Source of the DNA: Zwartia hollandica
Lineage (GTDB): Bacteria; Pseudomonadota; Gammaproteobacteria; Burkholderiales; Burkholderiaceae_B
Assembly (NCBI RefSeq): GCF_019923725.1
Contig: NZ_JAHXRI010000006.1
Location: 434,001 to 498,000, forward strand
Length of the DNA stretch: 64,000 bases
Reading direction: 5' to 3'
Made by a program: the position numbers and the translations under genes. Below are positions 46,759-55,283 of this stretch, one piece after another; the first letter of the stretch is position 1, and every line of letters begins with the position of its first letter. Below the pieces are notes generated by a model, which was not told where the DNA came from, ran no database searches, and saw only the letters and a program-made list of their open reading frames with translations.

Positions 46759-48011
46759 AACTTGACATCCTTTGCTGTGAAACTCGGGTCACTGGCAAGT
46801 AACGTTGAGAAATACTCACGTAGTCGTCTTGCCAACATGGCCGGTTCAAAATGTTGTTGATAGTATTCAATACCTTTTCGACCCATTAATTCAAGCTCGT
46901 TTGTTGGCAATGCGTGCAGCTTCAGTATTGCGTGCGCTAACGCTGTAGAGTTTCCGGCGGAGCATCCTATACCAGCACCTGATTCCTCGACGACGCGAGC
47001 GCCTTCGCCATCAAGTGACGCGATGATAGGTTTTCCAGCAGCGAGATACACTTGAATCTTACTCGGGATTGTTTTGCTAATAATCGGATCACGGCACAGA
47101 CTCACGAGTAACGCTGATGCCTGGCCAAGAATACTTGGCATTGCCTCAACAGGAAATCGACCGGGCATGCTCACATTTCGCAGATTTCGGCGTCTAATCT
47201 CGGATTCGAGCCATGTTGTCAGGCTGCCACTGCCGATAAGCACGATATTGATGTCCGCATGTTCTTTTATTTGCTCTGCGGCGTCCAAGACTGTGTCGAG
47301 CGCCTGAACAGTACCCAGATTGCCCGCAAAGACAATGTTAAACCCATTGTTAAACGAGACAGCCGAGGCATGTCGTGTGTCACTGGCTGTGTGGTTAAAC
47401 GCCAGTTCGCCGGGATTGGGGTGATACTTGATCGGGGTGCTGCCCGCTTTGTTTTGAACTGAGGAAATAAACCCCTTGGACTGCACAAGCAACAAATCCG
47501 AGTGGCGATAAATCCAACTTACGACCGCCGCCACGGCACTCAGCACGGTTTTGTTTTTAACAAAGCCGGTCGCCTCGAGGCTTTCAGGCCAAAGATCTTG
47601 TACCCAAACAACAACTTTCGCCTTCTTTAGTTTGCCAAGCCAAATAGCGCTGACTGACTGCGTAAAAGGTGACATCCCGCAAACAAAAATCAGATCAAAC
47701 TTCTGGCCGCGGAGCACAAATGGTCCGATTAGTGCACTGCTTAGAACAAAAGAAAGATAGTTAAAAAAGAGCCCGACTGCTTTTGCTTTACCACGAGGTA
47801 TCAGGGGAACCCGATGAATGATGTATCCTTTGGCATGCATTTCTTGGCTAATCTGCGAGGCGCGATAGCCTTCAAAGGTCTTGCCGTGCGGGTAATTTGG
47901 CTGACCAGTGAGTACAGTTACCTCGCAACCTACCGCTTGTAATGATTCGGCTACTTCGTTGATACGAAACGATTCAGGCCAAAAATATTGGCTAAAAACT
48001 AAGACCTTCAT
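46755..48011 (-). CDS. WbuB-like glycosyltransferase (GT4)
   Basis: 418 residues with VFSQYFWPESFRINEVAESL at the N terminus and TGQPNYPHGKTFEGYRA, then VWVQDLWPESLEATG. These are hallmarks of WbuB-type transferases that use L-FucNAc or its isomers. The C-terminal half is GT4-like, with AAGKPIIASLDGEGARVVEESGAG as donor-site region. It sits next to the three UDP-L-sugar enzymes, as wbuB does next to fnlABC in E. coli O26. It probably adds that L-sugar as the second residue of the unit. Confidence 0.9.
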   Translation of the reverse strand: MKVLVFSQYFWPESFRINEVAESLQAVGCEVTVLTGQPNYPHGKTFEGYRASQISQEMHAKGYIIHRVPLIPRGKAKAVGLFFNYLSFVLSSALIGPFVLRGQKFDLIFVCGMSPFTQSVSAIWLGKLKKAKVVVWVQDLWPESLEATGFVKNKTVLSAVAAVVSWIYRHSDLLLVQSKGFISSVQNKAGSTPIKYHPNPGELAFNHTASDTRHASAVSFNNGFNIVFAGNLGTVQALDTVLDAAEQIKEHADINIVLIGSGSLTTWLESEIRRRNLRNVSMPGRFPVEAMPSILGQASALLVSLCRDPIISKTIPSKIQVYLAAGKPIIASLDGEGARVVEESGAGIGCSAGNSTALAHAILKLHALPTNELELMGRKGIEYYQQHFEPAMLARRLREYFSTLLASDPSFTAKDVKF

Positions 48012-49024
48012 GGCGCGACCTCAGAAGGTGTTTGCGCTGATGCCCATTCTTTGGCAAATTTCGGCGCTACTCGTTCACCAAACAACTGAAAATCGATCAG
48101 CCAAAAAACAAAAAATGGCTTAGTAATGGCTAGCTTCACAAGTAACCAAAGCAGACCCCATTTTGTGCGTTTATTGGTAAATCGTGACGTTAATCTGTCT
48201 CGTTCAAGATGGCGTTGAAAGTACTTCGCATATTTCTTAGTTACAAACGCCCTAAACAACTGATACTGAGGATGTTCAAACCGGCTGGCATCAGAGACGC
48301 CATTTCGTCTTAGCCAGTAGCCCACCATGGCTACCCGTGCATCAATGACTTGGGGTGTACCACCCTCAAAATTAGATGTCTGGTTAGCATGTTTGCGATA
48401 GCGCACCAAACATTGTGGGACGGATCCCAATTCGCCTAGCTCGGACAGGCGTAACCATAGATCTAGATCTTCAGCCCGTTTGATTTCGGTTCGGTACCCA
48501 CCTGCTTTTTTAACAATACTTGTACGATAAAACGCCGACGAATGTGGCGGAAACCTCTTGAAACGCAGAAGGTTATTGAGCAATCGACTGCTTTGTTCAG
48601 GATAAAGAAAGGATTTTCCTGTGGTACTGCATTCGTCAATTTCCGTTAAGCCGCTACCTAAAAATACCAGCCTTGGATTTTGAATGGAGGCGTCTAATTG
48701 CAATGCCAGCCTTTGGGGCTCAGACAGGTCGTCCGCATCTAGTCTTGCAATCCATTCCCCTCGCGCAGTTTCAATGCCGAGGTTTAGCGAGGCGGATAAT
48801 CCCAAGCCTGGTCTTTCGAGCAAAATGATCCGAGAGTCTCTTTCAATATATCGTTTGATAATATCAATTGAGCCATCTGAGCTACCCCCGTCGACGATAA
48901 TTAATTCAAAGGCAGTCAGGGTCTGATTTAGAACACTGTCAATAGATTCTGCAATCCAACGCGCACCGTTGAAGCATGGCATGAGGACTGAAATTACTGG
49001 CACGGCGGCATTCTGGTCATTCAT
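48008..49024 (-). CDS. Glycosyltransferase family 2
   Basis: 338 residues. GT-A domain: ISVLMPCFNGARWIAESIDSVL, LIIVDGGSSDGS, and RLDADDLSEPQRL with the DxD-type DADD near residue 97. EDLDLWLRL follows and QCLVRYRKHANQTS is typical of the WfaP/WcaA-like type. A hydrophobic stretch near residue 290 may associate with the membrane. It is the first gene of the minus-strand unit 49024-41189 and overlaps the next by four bases. Confidence 0.9.
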   Translation of the reverse strand: MNDQNAAVPVISVLMPCFNGARWIAESIDSVLNQTLTAFELIIVDGGSSDGSIDIIKRYIERDSRIILLERPGLGLSASLNLGIETARGEWIARLDADDLSEPQRLALQLDASIQNPRLVFLGSGLTEIDECSTTGKSFLYPEQSSRLLNNLLRFKRFPPHSSAFYRTSIVKKAGGYRTEIKRAEDLDLWLRLSELGELGSVPQCLVRYRKHANQTSNFEGGTPQVIDARVAMVGYWLRRNGVSDASRFEHPQYQLFRAFVTKKYAKYFQRHLERDRLTSRFTNKRTKWGLLWLLVKLAITKPFFVFWLIDFQLFGERVAPKFAKEWASAQTPSEVAP

Positions 49025-49147
49025 TCCCAGATTGTATTTCAGAATGAATGCCTTACCCAGAGTCCGCGCATGGCGCTATGCCTAATATAATGTTGAACGC
49101 AATGCTGAATGCGCCTAAAGACGCTGCAAAACCTTGGGATATTCCGG
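49025..49147. promoter_or_regulatory. Divergent intergenic region with candidate promoter for the heptose unit
   Basis: A perfect TATAAT is at 49086-49091 on the plus strand, with a start site expected near 49098, about 50 bases before ATG 49148. No good -35 box lies 16-18 bases upstream, so an activator or another site may be needed. On the minus strand TACAAT (49031-49036) is a possible -10, but it lies almost at the start codon. Assignment is tentative. Confidence 0.4.
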
Positions 49148-50116
49148 ATGTCGATTCTAATTACAGGCGTGGCAGGATTTATTGGTTGTAACTTGGCTAA
49201 ACGACTCATGAACGAGGGACATATTGTCGTTGGTGTGGATAATTTAAGTCGAGGCACTCTGCGGAATCTGTCTGAAGTCAAAAATGCGGCAAACTTTCAT
49301 TTTATAGAGACTGATTGTGCCGATAGACCACGTTTTTTAGCCGAGACTGCTACTTTTCATGAGAGATTCCCTATTACAGAGGTCTGGCATCTAGCGGCTA
49401 ATTCTGACATCCCAGCGGGGGTTAGTGACGCAACTGTTGATCTAAAAGACACCTTTATGACGACCTTTAACGTACTAGAAGTCATGAAAGCGTTAGACAT
49501 CAAGGTGCTGGCGTTTGCGTCAAGCTCGGCCGTGTATGGTGATCACGGCGATCGAAGCATTTCAGAAGTCTCCGGTCCGCTGTTGCCGCTGTCGAATTAC
49601 GGGGCAATGAAGCTGGCTTCAGAGGCTTCAATTAGTGCGGCTGCCGAGAGCTTCTTAAATAAGGCATTTATTTATAGATTTCCGAATGTAATTGGTGTGC
49701 CGGCCACGCATGGGGTATTACTGGACTTTGTGAACAAGCTCAAAGCTAACCCAAGCCGGTTAGACGTTCTGGGTGATGGCACGCAACAAAAAGCATATCT
49801 TCACGTGGATGACTTGATTGAAGGGATGTTAGAAATTCAAAGTAATGCCAGTGAAAAACTAGCCGTGTACAACTTAGGGGCTGAAGATGAGGGGGTTTCG
49901 GTTCGTAATATCGCCGAAGCGGTTGTTGCTAGTGTGTCCCCCAATGCAGATATTGTTTATGGAGTTGAAAAGCGCGGTTGGGTTGGCGACGTTCCTAAGT
50001 TTCAATATTGTCTTGATAAGTTGAAGAAGTTGGGTTGGACTCCTAAGCTAGACTCAAAGGCGGCTATAAAAAGAGCGATAGCCGACATTGTCGAACAAGA
50101 GATCACCCTTAAATGA
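49148..50116 (+). CDS. NAD-dependent NDP-sugar epimerase/dehydratase
   Basis: 322 residues from ATG 49148 (MSILITGVAGFIGCNLAKRL). The frame extends to 49109, but that would add 13 residues before the Rossmann strand. GVAGFIG is at 7-13, FASSSAVYGDH is the serine motif, and SNYGAMKLASE carries Tyr-x3-Lys. GalE-like. At the head of a GDP-heptose operon it may act on GDP-D-glycero-D-manno-heptose (epimerisation or 4,6-dehydration), or it may be a UDP-hexose 4-epimerase. The substrate cannot be read from the sequence. ATGA overlap with the next gene. Confidence 0.85.
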   Translation: MSILITGVAGFIGCNLAKRLMNEGHIVVGVDNLSRGTLRNLSEVKNAANFHFIETDCADRPRFLAETATFHERFPITEVWHLAANSDIPAGVSDATVDLKDTFMTTFNVLEVMKALDIKVLAFASSSAVYGDHGDRSISEVSGPLLPLSNYGAMKLASEASISAAAESFLNKAFIYRFPNVIGVPATHGVLLDFVNKLKANPSRLDVLGDGTQQKAYLHVDDLIEGMLEIQSNASEKLAVYNLGAEDEGVSVRNIAEAVVASVSPNADIVYGVEKRGWVGDVPKFQYCLDKLKKLGWTPKLDSKAAIKRAIADIVEQEITLK

Positions 50117-52038
50117 GGCAAGTTGTCATTCTGGCTGGTGGTAAGGGGACGCGTCTAAAAGAGAGATTAGGCGACTTACCCAAGCCCCTCATCGATGTCT
50201 CTGGTACCCCACTGCTCGAGCATCAGATTTTGTTGGTAAAGCGTTATGGTTTTGACCGAATTTTGATTCTCGTCAATCATAAAGCGCAGCAAATTGTTGA
50301 TTTTTGTGAGAGCAGAGGCAACTGGGGTATTACGGTCCAATGTATTGATGACCAAGTGCCGCTTGGCACTGCGGGTGCAGTGCTAAACGTATTTGATCTA
50401 CTGGAAGAGCAGTTCTTGGTTATGTACGGTGACACCATGCTCGAAGTAGATTTAAATCGTTTTTGTAAGGCGCATGAGCGGTTACCGGCAACGGGTGCTA
50501 CGCTTTTTCTTCATCCAAATGATCATCCCCAAGACTCTGATTTGGTCGAAATGGCTGAGTCTGGTGCAATTACCCAATTCCACCCCTATCCACACAAAGC
50601 TGACAGGTACTATCCTAATCTAGTGAATGCAGCGCTCTATTGTTTAAGCAAAGCGGCGCTGATCGCCTATCGACGTGACAGCAAGACCCAACTTGATTTT
50701 GGTAAGCAACTGTTTCCGCAGATGATTCGTGACGGAGTGGTGTTACGAGGCTATAACAGCCCCGAATACATCAAAGATTGCGGAACTCCTGACCGCATCG
50801 ACAAGGTTAGGGCCGACTTTATTAGCGGGAAAATAGTTAAAGCATCATTGGTCAACAAGCAATCAGCCATTTTTCTCGATCGAGATGGCACGCTGCTTGA
50901 AGAGGTTGATCACCTTAAGGCTGTTGACCAAGTCCGGCTCCTTGATGGCGCTGCACAAGCGATACGTCGTTTTAACCGCAAAGGCTATAAGACCTGTCTC
51001 GTCACAAATCAACCCGTCATCGCTCGGGGAGAGTGCACTTTTGACGACCTCACTGAAATCCATCGTAAGTTAGAAACGTTGCTTGGCCGTGAGGCTGCTT
51101 ATTTAGATCGGATTTATTACTGTCCGCACCATCCTGATAAAGGCTTTGTTGGAGAAAGGGCCGATTTGAAGATTGCCTGCCAGTGTCGAAAACCGAACAC
51201 TGGAATGATCGATCAGGCTGCGATAGATTTGAATATTGATCGCGGACAGTCTTGGATGATTGGTGACACCTCGACAGACGTTGCAACGGCAAAACGCGCA
51301 GGCTTGAAGTCAATACTGGTTGAAACTGGGTATGCTGGGAAAGATTACAAATACCCTGTCGTTGCCGATTTTATTGCTCCCGATCTTGAAACTGCGGCGG
51401 CCTTGATACTCGACGTCTACCCTCTTGTCTTAGAAAAATATGCTGCTGATCTAACCGGAATTGAACCGGGCGGACTCGTTTTTATTGGGGGACAAGCGCG
51501 TAGCGGGAAAAGCACCTTTGCCAACATTTTAAAGTACGCCTTGCTAGGGATGGGGCGCCAGTGTCATGTGCTCTCGACTGATCGCTGGATATTGTCTGAG
51601 ACCGAGCGCTCTTCTGGCGTGCTTGGACGACACGCCATGACTTCGCTTAACCAGTGCCTAGCCGAACTTGACTTGAGAGGCGAGCAACCGCTCACCTTAT
51701 CATTGCCTGTCTATTTGAAACACACCCGCCAACAGCAGAAAGACGCAGAGAGCCTTTTCATTAAGCGGGATGACATCGTAATTATCGAGGGTGTAGCAGC
51801 TTTAGCAACGGATACGGCAAAGCATGCTGCTCGGCGTTTTTATGTCGAAATCGAAGAAGAAGAGCGCCGCAATCGGATTCTTACTGAATATATACGACGC
51901 GGTTATGCTCCGGAGGCCGCAAATTCAATTTACCGTGAGCGCCTGCTAGATGAAGTTCCCACAATAGATGGTCTTAAGCTAGACGCCACCAAGGTTAAAC
52001 TACCCTTGAAGACTCCGCAGAATATTACTCACACATGA
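50113..52038 (+). CDS. Three-domain fusion: HddC-like guanylyltransferase, GmhB-like phosphatase, P-loop kinase
   Basis: 641 residues. Domain 1 (1-235) is a sugar-phosphate nucleotidyltransferase (ILAGGKGTRLKERLGDLPKPL). Domain 2 (250-440) is a HAD phosphatase of GmhB type with D256-R-D258-G-T, TNQPVIARG, a CPHHPD...CQCRKPNTGM zinc site and MIGDTSTDV. Domain 3 (455-641) is a P-loop kinase with Walker A GQARSGKST (460-468) and VIIEGVAALA, uridine-kinase-like. Domains 1 and 2 are the last two steps to GDP-D-glycero-alpha-D-manno-heptose. The third has no place in the known pathway. There is no internal stop or frameshift, and it overlaps genes on both sides by four bases. Confidence 0.9.
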   Translation: MRQVVILAGGKGTRLKERLGDLPKPLIDVSGTPLLEHQILLVKRYGFDRILILVNHKAQQIVDFCESRGNWGITVQCIDDQVPLGTAGAVLNVFDLLEEQFLVMYGDTMLEVDLNRFCKAHERLPATGATLFLHPNDHPQDSDLVEMAESGAITQFHPYPHKADRYYPNLVNAALYCLSKAALIAYRRDSKTQLDFGKQLFPQMIRDGVVLRGYNSPEYIKDCGTPDRIDKVRADFISGKIVKASLVNKQSAIFLDRDGTLLEEVDHLKAVDQVRLLDGAAQAIRRFNRKGYKTCLVTNQPVIARGECTFDDLTEIHRKLETLLGREAAYLDRIYYCPHHPDKGFVGERADLKIACQCRKPNTGMIDQAAIDLNIDRGQSWMIGDTSTDVATAKRAGLKSILVETGYAGKDYKYPVVADFIAPDLETAAALILDVYPLVLEKYAADLTGIEPGGLVFIGGQARSGKSTFANILKYALLGMGRQCHVLSTDRWILSETERSSGVLGRHAMTSLNQCLAELDLRGEQPLTLSLPVYLKHTRQQQKDAESLFIKRDDIVIIEGVAALATDTAKHAARRFYVEIEEEERRNRILTEYIRRGYAPEAANSIYRERLLDEVPTIDGLKLDATKVKLPLKTPQNITHT

Positions 52039-53018
52039 TTATTAGTCGAACACCCCTAAGAATGAGCCTAGTGGGCGGCGGCAGTGACCTACCCGCGTTC
52101 TATCAGCGCGAAGAAATCGGTGCGGTTGTCAGCTCGGCTATCGATAAGTATATCTATGTCACCGTGAACAAGAAATTCGATGATGGCATTAGAGTTGGCT
52201 ATTCGATTAACGAAGAAGTAAATACTGTTGCCGATATTAAACACCCGCTTGTTAAAGCCGGTATGCAATATTTAGGGTTGAAGGGTGGCATTGAGATCAC
52301 AACGATTGCTGATATTCCGTCTAAAGGCACTGGGCTTGGATCATCAAGTTCTTTCACTGTTGGCTTACTGCACGCCTTAAATGCTTATATGGGTAAGTAC
52401 AGTTCTGCCGAAGTGCTTGGCAGAGACGCTTGCCACATCGAAATTGATCTTTGTAAAGAGCCCATCGGTAAACAAGACCAGTATGCCGCTGCTTACGGCG
52501 GGTTTAACTTAATTGAATTTAGGCCTGACGAATCTGTAATCGTATCGCCATTGATCTGCAAGGCGTCTACCCTACAGTCACTGCAGTCAAGCTTATTGAT
52601 GTTTTACACTGGCACCACTCGTAACGCGGCTAGCATCTTAAAAGAACAGTCAGAATCACTTGCTCACAATCAAAGCAAACTAGACGCACTCAGAAGGATG
52701 GTGCGACTCGCCTACAATCTAAGAGATGAACTTCAGGCGAATAATCTGGATGCGTTCGGAGAGATTTTGCATGAAAACTGGATGCTCAAAAAAGGTCTTG
52801 TTACCAATATTAGTAGTCAAGCGATTGATCAGTGGTATGACATCGCTTTAAAGGCCGGAGCCAAAGGCGGCAAGATTCTAGGTGCGGGTGCTGGCGGATT
52901 TTTGTTGTTGTTTGCGCCACCCGAGAGGCATGACGCTATCAAGAAGGCGCTATCAAACCTAAGAGCCATACCGATAGGGCTTGATCCTCTTGGCAGCAGG
53001 ATAATTTTTTATACATAA
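52035..53018 (+). CDS. hddA: D-glycero-alpha-D-manno-heptose 7-phosphate kinase (GHMP family)
   Basis: 327 residues. RTPLRMSLVGGGSDLPAFY is the N-terminal substrate motif of the HddA group. GTGLGSSSSFTVGLLHAL (about 97-114) is the GHMP phosphate-binding loop, and KILGAGAGGFLLLF closes the site. It phosphorylates heptose 7-phosphate at C1 in the alpha configuration, giving the bisphosphate for the GmhB-like domain of the preceding protein. ATGA overlap with that gene; 27 bases to the isomerase. Confidence 0.93.
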   Translation: MIISRTPLRMSLVGGGSDLPAFYQREEIGAVVSSAIDKYIYVTVNKKFDDGIRVGYSINEEVNTVADIKHPLVKAGMQYLGLKGGIEITTIADIPSKGTGLGSSSSFTVGLLHALNAYMGKYSSAEVLGRDACHIEIDLCKEPIGKQDQYAAAYGGFNLIEFRPDESVIVSPLICKASTLQSLQSSLLMFYTGTTRNAASILKEQSESLAHNQSKLDALRRMVRLAYNLRDELQANNLDAFGEILHENWMLKKGLVTNISSQAIDQWYDIALKAGAKGGKILGAGAGGFLLLFAPPERHDAIKKALSNLRAIPIGLDPLGSRIIFYT

Positions 53019-53045
53019 AGATCGTATTCGATCAGGAACAATACT

Positions 53046-53612
53046 ATGGCGTTGGGTAAAGGTATTGCAAGCTTGTATCTAGATAAGCTGATACGGCTAC
53101 TGTCAGCCGTTGACCGTGAACAGATTGATCATGGCGTTCAAGTGGTCGCAGATGCATGGCTTGGGGGCAAACAAATTATTACCCTAGGTAATGGCGGCAG
53201 TTCGATGACGGCCTTACATTTTATTAACGACTGGAATAAAACGATTCCGATGCATACGCAACGCAGCTTTCGAGGGCGTTCGTTGGTCGACAACATTGGC
53301 CTAATGATGAGCTATGCAAACGATCTTTCTTTTGAGGATATTTTCGTCGGGCAGCTAAAAAATATTTTGCAGCCGGGCGATCTGGTATTGGCAATATCTG
53401 GAAGTGGAAACTCAGAGAACGTTATTCGAGCTGTCGAGTATGCGAACCAAAACGGCGCAGTTACTCTGGGCTTGTGTGGCTACAGTGGCGGAAAATTAAA
53501 GCAAGCTGCGCAACACGTTGTTTGGGCTGAAATCGATGACATGCAGCTAGCAGAAGATTTTCACTTTATGTTTGGGCACATGGTGATGCAACGTTTAGCT
53601 GGGTATTGCTAG
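53046..53612 (+). CDS. gmhA: Sedoheptulose 7-phosphate isomerase (SIS domain)
   Basis: 188-residue SIS protein with ITLGNGGSSMTALHF (about 41-55) and LAISGSGNSENVI near 110. AEDFHFMFGHMVMQ in the C-terminal helix corresponds to the metal-binding His region of GmhA. It makes D-glycero-D-manno-heptose 7-phosphate for the kinase encoded just upstream. Some active-site positions differ from E. coli GmhA (for example ALHFINDW where QHFAAEL is usual). This is probably a variant dedicated to the GDP-heptose route. Its stop shares the palindrome TAGCTA with the convergent gene. Confidence 0.87.
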   Translation: MALGKGIASLYLDKLIRLLSAVDREQIDHGVQVVADAWLGGKQIITLGNGGSSMTALHFINDWNKTIPMHTQRSFRGRSLVDNIGLMMSYANDLSFEDIFVGQLKNILQPGDLVLAISGSGNSENVIRAVEYANQNGAVTLGLCGYSGGKLKQAAQHVVWAEIDDMQLAEDFHFMFGHMVMQRLAGYC

Positions 53613-54497
53613 CTAAATTTTGATCCAACTATCTGGCAACAGGCCATCAAAGCCCCATGCGGTTTTGCTCCCTTGTATGACAAAACCTGGCGCAATTACG
53701 ATTTTATCTTGGTACGCTGAAAGCCAGGCTCCCCACCAACTGAAGGTACTGTTGGCGATTATGAAGTGCTTGCACTGCGTCATTAGCCAAAGATCCGCGT
53801 AGGCGGTTGCATCGCTAGGATTGTGTGACACGACTGTGATCTGATGCTCAGATAGGTCAATCAAAGCTCTCGCGGCCACGATATCGTCAGAAAATAAGAA
53901 ATAATGCGCGGTGGGCACACGCTCTTGCATCGCGGCGAGTGCTTTCTTGTAGTACTCACTCGTAGCATTATTTCCACCGACTATGTCGGGGCTGTCGAAG
54001 AATCGTACATGTAGAGCAATAGCATCGCAACTACGAATGTTTTCAGACATCTGGATATTTTCGTTATCTTCGGGGGACTGGATATTGAGGTCGACCCGAA
54101 TGACATCCTCAATATCTTGAAAATAGCGCTCACTTTGCCAGTACCCTTCGAGGTGTAAATCGCCTCGAGGGCGTATGGTCAAGAGGCGCGGATCAAACGC
54201 ATTACCTTGCTGTTGAATGTAACGACGCTTTTCGAACGGGATTCTTCGGTTGATCCAGCGCTTTACGTAGCGCCGCACCTTCGAAAACGGCTCAAAACGG
54301 TCTTGTGGAGATGCCAGTGCCGCTTTGATATTGAAGCGATCGAGGTGATATTGTTGCTGATAAGTGTGGTCGTACTTAAAGCCACTCACATTGTCGAGAA
54401 CTAATTCAGCATTATTCACTAAGGCTATACGCCGCGCAGCCGCATAGGCAAAGAGTTGATTGCCAAGCCCGCCACGAATACGCGGTATGACCTTCAT
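53613..54497 (-). CDS. Alpha-1,2-fucosyltransferase-like protein (GT11)
   Basis: 294 residues. RGGLGNQLFAYAAARRIA at the N terminus, an ALHVRFFD segment in the middle (family consensus HxRRGDY) and NSTFSWWGAWLS near residue 250 are the three GT11 landmarks. It transfers L-fucose, or galactose in some members, from GDP-sugar. The atypical HVRFFD lacks the second Arg and the Gly-Asp, which could mean altered donor use. GDP-fucose could come from the fcl product at 20294. The start overlaps the preceding gene by four bases. Confidence 0.87.
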   Translation of the reverse strand: MKVIPRIRGGLGNQLFAYAAARRIALVNNAELVLDNVSGFKYDHTYQQQYHLDRFNIKAALASPQDRFEPFSKVRRYVKRWINRRIPFEKRRYIQQQGNAFDPRLLTIRPRGDLHLEGYWQSERYFQDIEDVIRVDLNIQSPEDNENIQMSENIRSCDAIALHVRFFDSPDIVGGNNATSEYYKKALAAMQERVPTAHYFLFSDDIVAARALIDLSEHQITVVSHNPSDATAYADLWLMTQCKHFIIANSTFSWWGAWLSAYQDKIVIAPGFVIQGSKTAWGFDGLLPDSWIKI

Positions 54498-55237
54498 ATG
54501 CGGATGAGTAGCTGGTATTCGTGCGCGAGGATTGTGCCGCGCCCCGTCGTCTCTATCAGTTGTTTTATAAGTGCGCCTTTGCCCGGAGCAAAGCCGAAAC
54601 GCTCATAAAACTGTTCGTATGGAGTTGCTAACAGAGGTTGCACGACTCGAATATTCTCAACGGATTTAGGAGTGTCATCAATGAGCACCAATGAACCAGT
54701 TTTCAAGTTTTTTGTTGCTGCAAGGTATTCGTTTAGTCCATGAATCGCGCTGGGCATTGGGTCATCCCAATTGACATCCCATGAGTCTAAATAAAGCAAG
54801 TCGATTCTATCTCCTTCGAGAGATAGTTTATTTAGAAATGAAACTGAGTCGTCGCAGTAAAGTTTGGTGTGCGAGGTGGCTAAGGGCTGGAGGGTGAGTA
54901 ACGGTTCAAGCCGAATGTCGACGCTACGACATTCCCCGCCAAAGCTATTGCAGTACGAGTCAAAGAGCATCGTGCTATTAGTTCCCCATGCGGATGAGCC
55001 AGTCTCGATAATCAGGGCGGGTCGCTCGCCCAAGAGACTCAAAGCCGTTGATAGCGTTTCACGGCACGGATGGTGGGGCTGAGAGATAGCTAAAAAATGG
55101 CGATCAAGCAGAGTCTGCAAGTTTGTTTCTTTCTCGCGGTTTTTCAAGCCCGACGCGCTGAGCTTTCCCCGGACAATCTTTTCGCCGAGGTCGAGGGCGC
55201 CTAGGTGACGAAGTAGTTTGATAGCGGTGGGGTTCAT
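54494..55237 (-). CDS. Putative class I SAM-dependent methyltransferase
   Basis: 247 residues from ATG 55237 (MNPTAIKLLRHLG); a TTG four codons upstream is possible. A soluble protein with LIIETGSSAWGTNST as a motif I-like stretch, a SVDIRLEP acidic strand, IDLLYLDSWDV and GSLVLIDDTP. That order fits methyltransferases of the cephalosporin hydroxylase-like or class I group. Substrate unknown; it may methylate the glycan built by its neighbours. Two-thirds of the N terminus has no recognisable motif beyond this. Confidence 0.65.
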   Translation of the reverse strand: MNPTAIKLLRHLGALDLGEKIVRGKLSASGLKNREKETNLQTLLDRHFLAISQPHHPCRETLSTALSLLGERPALIIETGSSAWGTNSTMLFDSYCNSFGGECRSVDIRLEPLLTLQPLATSHTKLYCDDSVSFLNKLSLEGDRIDLLYLDSWDVNWDDPMPSAIHGLNEYLAATKNLKTGSLVLIDDTPKSVENIRVVQPLLATPYEQFYERFGFAPGKGALIKQLIETTGRGTILAHEYQLLIRI

Positions 55238-55283
55238 TAAAATGATCAATCCTGAAGTCTATTGAGCGAGGTAAACGGACCGG

